From the NCBI GenBank assembly GCA_900315705.1, contig ONAB01000010.1, forward strand, positions 1 to 64,000: a stretch of 64,000 bases of DNA, in the 5' to 3' direction. The notes below the pieces were generated by a model. The model ran no database searches, had not been told where the DNA came from, and saw only the letters and a list, made by a program, of their open reading frames with translations. The DNA is from an uncultured Bacteroidales bacterium (GTDB taxonomy: Bacteria; Bacteroidota; Bacteroidia; Bacteroidales; WCHB1-69). Position numbers and translations under genes: made by a program. How positions within the stretch are numbered: the stretch's first letter is position 1; every line of letters starts with the position of its first letter. Positions 25,163 to 33,487 of this stretch are shown piece after piece.

Positions 25163-27229
25163 CTACCTGTTCACCACTTTCCTCACCACTACCCCACTCT
25201 TTGTCTCGCAATAGAGCAGGAAGGCACCGCTTTCCGGCAGGTGCAGTTCCATCGTCTCCTTCTGTGGGACCAACTCTTTCAGCAAGGCACCGTCGATGGA
25301 ATACAGGCGCACCACTTTGGGCAGTTCTTGTCCAAAGTGCAGCGTGCAATGCCCGTGCGCCGGATTCGGGTATATCTTCACCTCATAATTGACATAGTTA
25401 TGGATGCCCACCGAGTCGTCAATGACCGACGGCAACGTGTCGGTATGGAAGGTCATCATAGCCCAGTTGCCCCAGAGGTCATTGCCGCAGCCGCAGCGCA
25501 CATAAACGTCGTAATAGGTGTCGGGTTGCAGGTCTGTGAGATATAAGAAGCTCTCGCTGGGATGGAGAGTTGTGCCGCTGCCCTGGGCAAACCCCTGGGC
25601 GCCATACTCCACTTCAAAATCAAAGACATTGCCCTCAAAGGCCCATCCTATCGTGGCGCTTGTGGTGTCCACATTGATGACGTGCAGGTTGAAAACCGCA
25701 CTGCAGGTATCCGGGTCGGGAATGACCGGTGGCACCAGCGTGTCGGTGCAGAAAGTGAGGGTGGACCAGTTGCCCCAGAGGTTGTTGCCGCATCCGCAGC
25801 GCACATAGATGTCGTAACAGGTGCCCGGTTGCAGGTTGGAGAGATGCATAAAGCTCTCGCTGGGGTGGAGGGTTGTGCCGCTGCCCTGGGCAAACCCCTG
25901 GGCGCCATACTCCACTTCAAAATCAAAGACATTGCCCTCAAAGCCCCAGCCGATGGTGGCGGAGTTGGTGTCCACCTCGATGACGTGCAGGTTGAAAACC
26001 GCACTGCAGGTGTCCGGGTCAGGAATAATCGGCAGCACGAGCGTGTCGGTATGGAAAGAGACCATCACCCAATCGCTTGCGAGCGTGCTGCTACAGACGC
26101 TGCGCACATACGCGTCGTAATGGGTGCCGGGCTGCAGCGACGAGAGGGTGTGCGTGTTGCCGTTGACGTTCACCGTTGTGCCGGCGCCGTGGGCAAAGCC
26201 CTGCACGCCGTACTCCAGCTCAAAGTGGTCGGGCGTTCCAGCGCAGGTCCAGTTCAGCGTGGCGTGCATCGTGTCCACATTCTGGACGGTCAGGTTGGCC
26301 ACTGCGGCACAAGTGTCTGCAACGGCCGCCTGTTGCGCCCAAAGCTGAAGGTTATCCAGAAACAGGGCCGAGCCTTGCTGGGGAGTTGCGTTGGCTGAGG
26401 AGAGCATCAGAATAATCAACGAGTCGGCCTCCACATTCGGAAATGAAGGATAGACATCAGAAACAGGCGTGTAGTTCACCTCAAAGGGCGCATAATCGGA
26501 AGTGTCGGTCAGGGCCACGGTATAGCCGCCGCCCACGATTTCGCGTTTATGGGTGGCCGTGTTGTATTTGGAGCCGAGTATCAATATTCCGCCATTGTCG
26601 CCGCCCACAGCCGAAGTGTATTTGTAGTATCCCGTCAACTTGTCGGGAGTGGCGCCGTTCAGGGCCACGCCACCTGCTATCAGCGTGTTCAGGTCCACAT
26701 TGATAAAGGTGGAGAGCACCTGCGACAAACTCCCGAGACTGGAGGTCAGCGTGCTCAGCAGGGGCAGCAGGTTGTCGATGTCAACCGCGCCGGTGGAGAG
26801 CACTGTAGGGAACACGGTCGTGGTCAGCATCGGGTCCAGCGATGAAGAGGCAAGATTATAGACGGTGGAGCTGATGATATCGGAGAGCATAAAGCTCTGC
26901 ATCTTGAGGGCGTGCGAGCCGTCCACGGCGCCGCTGGTCTGGTTGGCCACCTTCAGCAGCGGCAGGTTGGTGTTCACGTTCACCGTCGTACCGCTATAGG
27001 TGATGCTTTCGTTCACCGGATAGGTGGGGTAATTCCACCCAGTGGGATAGGTGTAGCTGCTATAGACCTGCAGAGGGAAGATGACCACGGTGACACTGTA
27101 GCCGTTACCATTCGACCAATTTTCGAAACTGGGATTAGGTATGGCGATGGTGCTGTCCTGGTTTTGGGCACTCAAGTTCAAGGAGAAGAGGAGGCAAAGG
27201 GCCAAAAGGAGTAGAGATGCACGTTTCAT
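25163..27229 (-). CDS. Surface protein with fibronectin-III repeats and T9SS sorting domain
   Basis: 688 residues from the ATG at 27229; the preceding in-frame codons are not signal-like. A signal peptide ends 'SLNLSAQ'. Residues ~25-310 form a PCMD-like carbohydrate-associated domain ('IPNPSFENWSNGNGYSVTVV', 'ALFLDNLQLW'). Three fibronectin-III-like repeats of ~101 residues follow, each opening 'CSAVFNLHV' or 'CAAVANLTV'. The second and third are nearly identical even at DNA level (303-bp period). The last ~75 residues are a T9SS type A domain ('VKIYPNPAHGHCTLHF', 'LLYCETKSGVVVRKVVNR'). A cell-surface adhesin or glycan-binding role is plausible; no catalytic motif is seen. Confidence 0.88.
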   Translation of the reverse strand: MKRASLLLLALCLLFSLNLSAQNQDSTIAIPNPSFENWSNGNGYSVTVVIFPLQVYSSYTYPTGWNYPTYPVNESITYSGTTVNVNTNLPLLKVANQTSGAVDGSHALKMQSFMLSDIISSTVYNLASSSLDPMLTTTVFPTVLSTGAVDIDNLLPLLSTLTSSLGSLSQVLSTFINVDLNTLIAGGVALNGATPDKLTGYYKYTSAVGGDNGGILILGSKYNTATHKREIVGGGYTVALTDTSDYAPFEVNYTPVSDVYPSFPNVEADSLIILMLSSANATPQQGSALFLDNLQLWAQQAAVADTCAAVANLTVQNVDTMHATLNWTCAGTPDHFELEYGVQGFAHGAGTTVNVNGNTHTLSSLQPGTHYDAYVRSVCSSTLASDWVMVSFHTDTLVLPIIPDPDTCSAVFNLHVIEVDTNSATIGWGFEGNVFDFEVEYGAQGFAQGSGTTLHPSESFMHLSNLQPGTCYDIYVRCGCGNNLWGNWSTLTFCTDTLVPPVIPDPDTCSAVFNLHVINVDTTSATIGWAFEGNVFDFEVEYGAQGFAQGSGTTLHPSESFLYLTDLQPDTYYDVYVRCGCGNDLWGNWAMMTFHTDTLPSVIDDSVGIHNYVNYEVKIYPNPAHGHCTLHFGQELPKVVRLYSIDGALLKELVPQKETMELHLPESGAFLLYCETKSGVVVRKVVNR

Positions 27230-27739
27230 ATTCGTAAAGATTTTAAAGATGCAAAAGTAAAAAAAATGTTTAGACACAAGAACAATAAAAATTTTCTGCA
27301 ATTTGTTTCATTTCCTGCACGGCTATGAAGGCATCTGCGTCTCGCTGATGCTTCGGCACGATTCCCGAACCGACCTAGCAGGGGCGATGCCTTCACCCCT
27401 TCATCTCCAAAAAGGCAGTGGCGTCCTCCAATAGTTTCTTGTCAGTGGAATATTCCGTTTTTGATAATTTTTCCATATTGTTTTTAATCAGCATACACGC
27501 TGTATTATACAGGTCTTTGTGTTGTTCCCAGAAAAATGTTATTATTGCGCTTGAAACTGACAAATTCCGCCAAATCAAATTGCAAAAATTAACAATTAAA
27601 TATTAAATTATTAAATCATTTTTACAAGTGTTTGATTGTCAGTATTGAAAAAATCTTCTAGAAGTCTTGACTCCAGCGTTTTGTCTTTGTATATTTGCCA
27701 AGCATTCAAACATATTCTCAATCATCAAAATAAAGCACT
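27230..27739. other. Gene-poor spacer with possible gene fragments
   Basis: It contains GAAGGCATC at about 27327 paired with GATGCCTTC near 27391. On the minus strand, 27393-27578 reads as an open frame ('FFWEQHKDLYNTACMLIKNN' ... 'LLEDATAFLEMKG') without a good start codon. It may be the 3' stub of a lost gene. Otherwise I see only AT-rich sequence and a promoter box near its right end. Confidence 0.4.
27690..27697 (+). promoter_or_regulatory. Promoter -7 box driving a truncated ORF
   Basis: TATATTTG, 42 bp before the ATG at 27740, with a TTTG-rich upstream region. Confidence 0.5.
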
Positions 27740-27808
27740 ATGACTAATATCTTGGAAGTTGAAAACGGAATGATTACCCTGCGAGGGCGGCAAGCGGAGA
27801 GCCGCTAA
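27740..27808 (+). pseudogene. Truncated N-terminus resembling an ORF6N-type protein
   Basis: A 22-codon ORF behind a good promoter: 'MTNILEVENGMITLRGRQAE' then SR and stop. The opening matches the usual start of ORF6N (phage antirepressor-type) proteins, 'VIENxIxxIRGQ'. The sequence then breaks off into the 3' end of the convergent AAA ATPase gene. It is best read as the 5' stub of a deleted gene. Confidence 0.4.
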
Positions 27809-29559
27809 CTGCAGCTCCTGAACCCGATGCCGCCGCTCTCCTTGCCGCCAATCTTCTCGTGACGGCACAACTCCTCGATGCCGGCAAGATCGGGACGGGT
27901 GCCGTCAAGCACCTCGCTCATCGTGATCTTGCGCACCACGTTGTCGATTTCACCCCCGGAGAAGTTGTAACGCTCGGCCAACACACGGCTATCCTCATCG
28001 GAAAGCCAGTCCAGTTTGCTCTTCCAGATGGACTGCTTGGCCTCCACCGTGGGATTGTTGAAACGGATTTTGAACAGGAACCTGCGCTCGAAAGCCGGGT
28101 CCAAGTTGTCGATGAGGTTGGTGGTGGCAATCATAATGCCCTCCAGTTTCTCCATCTCTTCCAGGATGATGTTCTGGATAGCGTTCTCGGTTTGCGCCAC
28201 GCTGCTGGAGCCCGGAGCACTTCCGATACTCTGGCGGTTACTGAGCAATGCGTCCGCCTCGTTGAAGAGCAAAATCGGCTTGAGTTTCTCCTTTTCGCAC
28301 AACTGCTTGTAATCGGTGAAGATACGCTTCACCAACTTCTGGCTTTCGCCATACCAGCAGGTCTTGGCGGCGCTGATGTCCACGTGGCACACCGCCCTGC
28401 CCGTGGCCTTGGCGATTTGCATTGCCGTCTCGGTCTTGCCCGTGCCCGGCTGTCCGTGAAACAACGCCACTATACCCTTGGGCATAGACTTTTCCTCAAG
28501 GCGTTTCTGCAAGTCGGCGAATTTCCCCTCCTCCAGATTCCGGCTGAAGAGGCGCAACTGGCGTTCCAACTCTTCGTCATAGAACATCTGTTTCTCCGGA
28601 ATCTGATCCGGATACAACAGTTTCTGGTTTTTCTTTTTGGTGCTGGCAAAAAGGGCAAAATCCTCTTCCAGGAAGAGTTCCTTCCCCTTCTCCGTCAGCT
28701 CAAGCCCTGTTTCAGAAAACATTCTTTCGGGAAGAAGGTTCACCAAATCAAGGGTTTGCAGGGGGTGACGCTCATCCATCATCTGCTTAGCGATGCGGAA
28801 GCGCGTGCTGGGCGACTCATACATATCCTTCAGGGTGCAGTTGATGCCGGTTTCCCCGCCCGCGAGGAAATCGTCGCAAATCTCATACAGCAGCACCCTC
28901 TCTTCAATGTCGATGCGCAGTTTCAGGACCTGCTGCACAAAAGTCATATCCGCATTGCACTGCTCCAGGTCGGCAGCCTTCTCAAAGAGCATCGGTGTGG
29001 GGAAGCTGTCATTGCTGCGCTGCTCTATAAGATCGGAAATCTCGTGCACAAACTTGTAGCGGTCATAATGGAGGTCTTTCAGGTCCTGGGGGGCGAAGCC
29101 CTTCCCGTTCATCACGGCATCCATTACGCAAGGGGCGATTTCAAAGCCGCCGAAACGCATTCCTGCGGGCCGCAGGTAATGATTTTTCACCAGCTGGTCG
29201 AAGTCCTTTTTCAAGGGGAGAATCACCATTCCTTTCACTTCAAAAAACTGCCGGACATCATCCCATTCGATGGTGGAATCCTGGAACTTACGGCTAAAAG
29301 CCACCACCATCAGGGAAGCCTGCACAGGATTGAGACTCAGGAATTTTGCAAAGCACTTGATTCTCTCCACGACGTTTTCCACATCCTGCGGAGAAATATC
29401 AGGTTCATCCTCAAAACCGAACCTATGGCTCTCGCGCGTGAATTTCGTGGGCATATGTACCAAGGTTTGTGGCGCGATGGCTTCCAGAATCCGGGTGCCC
29501 GAATTTTCCATCTTCAGTGCGAGGTAACTTAAAGTCTGCAATATATCTTCTTTTTTCAT
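27805..29559 (-). CDS. AAA+ ATPase of unknown role
   Basis: 584 residues. The N-terminal ~360 residues are helical and unrecognised. The C-terminal AAA+ domain has Walker A 'HGQPGTGKTE' near residue 368, a Walker B-like 'ILLFNEADALL' (Asn-Glu where Asp-Glu is usual, typical of this subgroup), sensor 1 'MIATTNL' and an arginine-finger region 'DPAFERRFLFKI'. A sensor-2-like 'FSGGEIDNVVRKI' follows. The domain resembles CbbX/FtsH/Vps4-type remodelling ATPases, with the N-terminal part as a substrate or partner module. It is alone on its transcript, so no partner can be named. A promoter box lies at 29680-29687. Confidence 0.85.
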   Translation of the reverse strand: MKKEDILQTLSYLALKMENSGTRILEAIAPQTLVHMPTKFTRESHRFGFEDEPDISPQDVENVVERIKCFAKFLSLNPVQASLMVVAFSRKFQDSTIEWDDVRQFFEVKGMVILPLKKDFDQLVKNHYLRPAGMRFGGFEIAPCVMDAVMNGKGFAPQDLKDLHYDRYKFVHEISDLIEQRSNDSFPTPMLFEKAADLEQCNADMTFVQQVLKLRIDIEERVLLYEICDDFLAGGETGINCTLKDMYESPSTRFRIAKQMMDERHPLQTLDLVNLLPERMFSETGLELTEKGKELFLEEDFALFASTKKKNQKLLYPDQIPEKQMFYDEELERQLRLFSRNLEEGKFADLQKRLEEKSMPKGIVALFHGQPGTGKTETAMQIAKATGRAVCHVDISAAKTCWYGESQKLVKRIFTDYKQLCEKEKLKPILLFNEADALLSNRQSIGSAPGSSSVAQTENAIQNIILEEMEKLEGIMIATTNLIDNLDPAFERRFLFKIRFNNPTVEAKQSIWKSKLDWLSDEDSRVLAERYNFSGGEIDNVVRKITMSEVLDGTRPDLAGIEELCRHEKIGGKESGGIGFRSCS

Positions 29560-29679
29560 AACGATAATGGTTTACTCTTATAATATACTGAACAAAATTC
29601 AAAAACGAATCTGAAATTTTGGGAAAAAATTGTTCCTCAATGTCTTTCATATCGTTTTGTTATTGAATGAATGATGCGG

Positions 29680-29687
29680 CAAAGATA
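29680..29687 (-). promoter_or_regulatory. Promoter -7 box for the AAA+ gene
   Basis: TATCTTTG on the minus strand, 120 bp before the start at 29559. The leader contains another ATG (29650) opening a frame that overlaps the AAA+ start. The remaining 29688-29850 holds nothing I recognise. Confidence 0.5.
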
Positions 29688-29850
29688 ATATTTTCATTTT
29701 AATATTATTTATCTTTTAATTAAAAAATAAAAATTCTATGACGACTTGCCAACAGAGGCTACGAGAGAGAGGAAAAAGATGTAATTGTCTTTTGGACAAG
29801 CCAGAGACACATTACCGTTGGCTCATCCCTCCTTTTTTCTCAATATTTTG

Positions 29851-29858
29851 TATTTTTG
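29851..29858 (+). promoter_or_regulatory. Promoter -7 box for the TonB-dependent receptor
   Basis: TATTTTTG, 20 bp before the ATG at 29879. Confidence 0.6.
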
Positions 29859-29878
29859 CATTCTGATATTTGTCGATT

Positions 29879-32245
29879 ATGATGCCTAAACGTCCCCTCT
29901 ACCTCGCCGTTATTCTGCTGATCATCAGCATTTCTGCCTTCGCGCAAAAGCATCCGTGCTCAGTGTGGGGCACGGTTGTGACGGCCAATGAATACCCCTT
30001 GCAGTATGCCTCCATCTTTATCTCGCAGAATGATACGGTAGCGAATGGCACGCTGACGTATCAGGACGGCAAGTTTGAGCTGATAATTCCCCGATCAAAG
30101 GAACCCTATCTTCTCACGATAGTGTTCGTGGGGTACAAAACTAAACAGGTCGAAATTGTGGCCGATGAGCCAACACTTCCATTGGGAAAGATTATGATGG
30201 AGGCTACCTCTCAGATGCTGGACGAAGTAAACATCTCTTCGCAAGCTGGTGAACAAGGCCATATTACAGCTGCTCATACTACGATAGCACCTGCGGATGC
30301 AACAGTCTTTATGGGTGGCACTGTTGCCGACCTCCTGCGCCAGCAGTCCTCCGTGACCGTTGACCCCGACGGCAACGTCTCCATCCGCGGTAACGGCAAT
30401 GTACTGCTGCTCCTCGACGGGGTGCCCACGAACCTCGGTTCCATCAACGCGATACCCTCCTCCAACGTGGCGAGCATCGACATCATCACGAACCCGAATG
30501 CCAGCTACGATGCAGAGGGCACCGGCGGCATCATCAACATCGTCACCAAGAAGGACGGGAAAAAGGGCCTCAGCGGGATGGCGGCGGTCAATTACGGCTT
30601 CAACCACTTCACCAACGGCAGTCTTGCGCTGAACTACACCCGCAACAAGTTCGCCCTGCGCTTCAACTACCAGGTGAAATACGAGGATGACCTCAACAAC
30701 GGCTACCTCTACCGCTATTACCGCACCACCGGCGACAGTCTCAGCCAGCAGATCCACGCCCTGCGGACGGTCTTCAACAACAACATCGCCCTCGGGGTGA
30801 CCATCAAGCCCGATATGCGGAACAAGATCGATGTCGATTTCCGGCTCATCCTGCCTCGCTTCAACACCGTGCAGGATCTCTCCAACGACTGGCTCTACAG
30901 CGGCATCCTGACGCACGAGAACCGTCGCAGCGATGTGACCTGGAATCGCGAAAATCTTGACGGCACGTTGACCTACTGGCACGGTATACGTCCCGGGAAA
31001 CTCTCCTTCTCCATCAAAGCGAATGTCTCCAAGATTTGGGGACACCGCCCGTCGTACTACTTCTTGGAGGGTGACTCGGTCAGCAAGTCGGTGTCGGGCG
31101 GTAGTCCGCTGCTCACCTCCGCGCAGACAGATTGGAGCATCATCGAGAAATACGGCTTCTGGAATGCGGGCGTGAAGTTCTCCTACCGCCAGAACGACAT
31201 CTACCACAACTTCTTCGTGCGCGACAGTCTCGGTTGGGACTACTCCCATCAATTCAGTAACGACCTGATGCACAGGGAGTACGTGCCTGCCGCCTACGTG
31301 CAGTTCACCTCTAGGGAGTGGCGCGACCGGTTCACTTGGAGTGCCGGTCTCCGTGCCGAATACAGCCGTACGCATTTGCATAGCGAGAAAGGGCTGTCGG
31401 ACGAGTCGTCGCAGCATTTCTTCCTCGGACCGTCGTTGTCATTCAAGTACAAGATTTCCAAGAAGCACAGTCTGTCGTTCGCATACTCGCGGCGCATCGC
31501 GCGGCCCACGTATCCGCAGCTCAACCCCTATATGAGTATGATCGACCCGCACAACTTCGAGCAGGGCAACATGCACCTCCAGCCCGAAACCGCCGACAAC
31601 GCGGAGGTGCTCTACCAGTTCAAAGTGCCGAAATGGGCTGTGAATGTGGGCGTTTACGGCAACTACATCCACAACTACATCACGCAGGTGGCCCGTTTCG
31701 AGGGCGACATCCTGCTGATGACCTACATCAACGCCACCTCGCAGACCAAGGCGGGGCTGGACTTGAGCGTGAAGGCCGACCCGTGGAAGTGGATGACGGC
31801 GACACTCGGCACGAACACCTACTACCTTCGTTCGGTGGGCAACATCGGGGAATGGGACATCTCGAACGACGGCTGGGTCAACAACAGCAACGTGCGGTTA
31901 GATTTCCGCCCGATCAAGGGGATGAACATCAACCTGCAGTATTTTGTGAACACGCCGCAGTATTACCCGCAGTTCACCACGCGCCTCTCGCACTACCTGA
32001 ACATCGGCATCAGCCAGAAGTTCCTGAAGGGTGCGCTCACAGTCTCCGCGCAGCTCACGGACGTCTTCAACACCCGCAAGTGGGAGATTTTCGCCGACAA
32101 CCAGTACTATCAGTTAGACAATATGTTGCACGGCAAGAGCCGGATGTTCTGGTTAGGGGTGAGCTACAACTTCAACGCTTACAAGAAGGCCGGTGCGGGC
32201 AAGGTTGAAGGGGAGGACAGGAGCAAGATCCGGACGGGAGTGTGA
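29879..32245 (+). CDS. TonB-dependent outer-membrane receptor (outer membrane beta-barrel family)
   Basis: 788 residues from the ATG at 29879. Signal peptide ('LYLAVILLIISISAFAQ'), then a carboxypeptidase-regulatory-like domain (~25-110, 'VWGTVVTANEYPLQYASIFI'), a plug domain (~130-230, 'VADLLRQQSSVTVDPDGNVS', 'LDGVPTNLGSI', 'ASYDAEGTGGIINIVTKK') and a long barrel. This is the 'OMP_b-brl_3' architecture rather than a SusC protein: no SusD partner follows. Such receptors import an unknown ligand using TonB energy. It stands alone between two intergenic regions. The C-terminal tail is basic and probably not part of the barrel. Confidence 0.9.
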   Translation: MMPKRPLYLAVILLIISISAFAQKHPCSVWGTVVTANEYPLQYASIFISQNDTVANGTLTYQDGKFELIIPRSKEPYLLTIVFVGYKTKQVEIVADEPTLPLGKIMMEATSQMLDEVNISSQAGEQGHITAAHTTIAPADATVFMGGTVADLLRQQSSVTVDPDGNVSIRGNGNVLLLLDGVPTNLGSINAIPSSNVASIDIITNPNASYDAEGTGGIINIVTKKDGKKGLSGMAAVNYGFNHFTNGSLALNYTRNKFALRFNYQVKYEDDLNNGYLYRYYRTTGDSLSQQIHALRTVFNNNIALGVTIKPDMRNKIDVDFRLILPRFNTVQDLSNDWLYSGILTHENRRSDVTWNRENLDGTLTYWHGIRPGKLSFSIKANVSKIWGHRPSYYFLEGDSVSKSVSGGSPLLTSAQTDWSIIEKYGFWNAGVKFSYRQNDIYHNFFVRDSLGWDYSHQFSNDLMHREYVPAAYVQFTSREWRDRFTWSAGLRAEYSRTHLHSEKGLSDESSQHFFLGPSLSFKYKISKKHSLSFAYSRRIARPTYPQLNPYMSMIDPHNFEQGNMHLQPETADNAEVLYQFKVPKWAVNVGVYGNYIHNYITQVARFEGDILLMTYINATSQTKAGLDLSVKADPWKWMTATLGTNTYYLRSVGNIGEWDISNDGWVNNSNVRLDFRPIKGMNINLQYFVNTPQYYPQFTTRLSHYLNIGISQKFLKGALTVSAQLTDVFNTRKWEIFADNQYYQLDNMLHGKSRMFWLGVSYNFNAYKKAGAGKVEGEDRSKIRTGV

Positions 32246-32270
32246 CAAACTCTTTCGTATAGAAATATTC

Positions 32271-32338
32271 TATCTGCGTGAATCTGCGAGTTCTGAGGGA
32301 GAAAATGTGCCCGCTGAGCCCGCAGATTTAGCAGAAAG
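32271..32338. repeat. Dispersed 'CTGCG' intergenic repeat, copy 2
   Basis: TATCTGCGTGAATCTGCGAG and a following GCCCGC/GCCCGCAGATT block, related to 16594-16664. It lies between the receptor stop and the exonuclease stop, two convergent genes. Confidence 0.5.
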
Positions 32339-32346
32339 ATTATTCT

Positions 32347-32853
32347 TTACAAAAGGTAATTTTCTAGATACATCGCAATCCTCGCGCACGCCTCCGCGTC
32401 GGCGAGGGCGTGGTGATGGTTGGTCATCGGGCAGCCACAGGCCTCGGCCACGGTGTGCAGCTGGTGGTTGGGCAAGCGGCGCCCGAAATGGCGCCGCGAA
32501 GCCCGACAAGTGCAATAGAATTGATAATCGGGATAGTCCATCTGATAGACGCGGAACACTGCCTTGAGGCAGCCCTCGTCGAAGGGACTGTTGTGCGCCA
32601 CGAGGGGCAGTCCGGCGATGAGCGGCTCGATCTGTCGCCACACCACGGGGAACACGGGCGCGTTGTCGGTGTCCTCGTGCGAGAGGCCGTGCACTTCCTG
32701 ACAGAACCAGGCGTAGTAGTCGGGTTCGGGATGGATGAGCGAGTAGAACGTGTCGGTGATGACGCCACCGCGCACCACCACCACGCCCACACTGCAGACG
32801 CTGCTGCGCTGCCCGTTGGCGGTTTCGAAATCTATGGCGGCAAAGTCGGTCAT
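32347..32853 (-). CDS. DEDDh 3'-5' exonuclease (DnaQ-like)
   Basis: 168 residues, a stand-alone exonuclease domain. The acidic residues are in place: 'AIDFETA' (Exo I), 'VAHNSPFDEGCLK' (Exo II) and 'HHALADAEACA' (Exo III with the DEDDh histidine). The C-terminal 'TCRASRRHFGRRLPNHQL' segment is typical of the short DnaQ-like proteins of Bacteroidetes, which differ from the replicative epsilon subunit. It may work in repair or RNA trimming. It lies ~110 bp downstream of the PLD nuclease gene on the same strand; an array of 7-bp units precedes the start. Confidence 0.92.
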   Translation of the reverse strand: MTDFAAIDFETANGQRSSVCSVGVVVVRGGVITDTFYSLIHPEPDYYAWFCQEVHGLSHEDTDNAPVFPVVWRQIEPLIAGLPLVAHNSPFDEGCLKAVFRVYQMDYPDYQFYCTCRASRRHFGRRLPNHQLHTVAEACGCPMTNHHHALADAEACARIAMYLENYLL

Positions 32854-32857
32854 TGTG

Positions 32858-32892
32858 GTGATTAGTGATTAGTGAACTGTGATTTTAGATTA
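32858..32892. repeat. Short 7-bp array upstream of the exonuclease gene
   Basis: About five units (GGTGATT, AGTGATT, AGTGAAC and two more) in register between the exonuclease start and the PLD nuclease stop. Confidence 0.45.
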
Positions 32893-32962
32893 CATTCAAA
32901 AATTAAGAATCGGCGACAAAGATAGCACGCGGTTGTGCAAGAGTGTGGCAAATTGGCACACG

Positions 32963-33475
32963 TCACGCTATCGGGTCACCGCAATACTTTCGCCGCAGGC
33001 ATTTCGCGCAGTGCAGTCCCATCCAGACCTCGTCGAACTGTTGCATCGCCTGGCGCACCAGTTTGGGCTCGTCGGTGAGGACACCCGCCTCGAAGTTGCG
33101 GGTGTTGGCCCCCTTCATCCCGATGCCCGCGCCGGTGAGGTTGGCGCTACCGAAATAGACCGCGCTCCCGTCGAAGACCAGCATCTTAAAGTGGACCCGC
33201 GGGCAGAGCACCCGTTCCAGCCCGCTTGCCAGCGACGGGTATTTGTCGAAGTCCTCGCGGAAGGCCGGTCCAGGTTCCTTGGCGTGGATGAGGCGCACCT
33301 CCACGCCCTTGCGCACCAGCTGCGCCAGCACCGCCAGAAACGGCAGCGTGCCCTCTCCTACCCTCACATAGAGGTCTTTGATGTCGGCGGTGCCAATCCA
33401 CAGCGACTTCCTGACGGAGGCCACGCGGGAGAGGACGAGGTTATAATGGTCGGTGTTGGAGATGTAGGTGAGCAT
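32963..33475 (-). CDS. Phospholipase D-like nuclease with C-terminal Cys cluster
   Basis: 170 residues with one HxKxxxxD motif ('VHFKMLVFDGSAVYFGSANL'), so it probably acts as a dimer like Nuc-type nucleases. A central 'GVEVRLIHAKEPGPAF' and C-terminal 'WMGLHCAKCLRRKYCGDPI' are visible. The last has three Cys and one His that could bind zinc, a feature shared by several Bacteroidetes PLD proteins that act on nucleic acid. There is no signal peptide, so it is cytosolic. It is 12 bp downstream of the ATPase gene on the same strand. The tight spacing suggests co-expression. Confidence 0.85.
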   Translation of the reverse strand: MLTYISNTDHYNLVLSRVASVRKSLWIGTADIKDLYVRVGEGTLPFLAVLAQLVRKGVEVRLIHAKEPGPAFREDFDKYPSLASGLERVLCPRVHFKMLVFDGSAVYFGSANLTGAGIGMKGANTRNFEAGVLTDEPKLVRQAMQQFDEVWMGLHCAKCLRRKYCGDPIA

Positions 33476-33487
33476 AATATAAAAATG

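Noticed and set aside
25500-26160. CRISPR-like or phage repeat
   Set aside because: The 303-bp repeats are in frame and encode fibronectin-III units.
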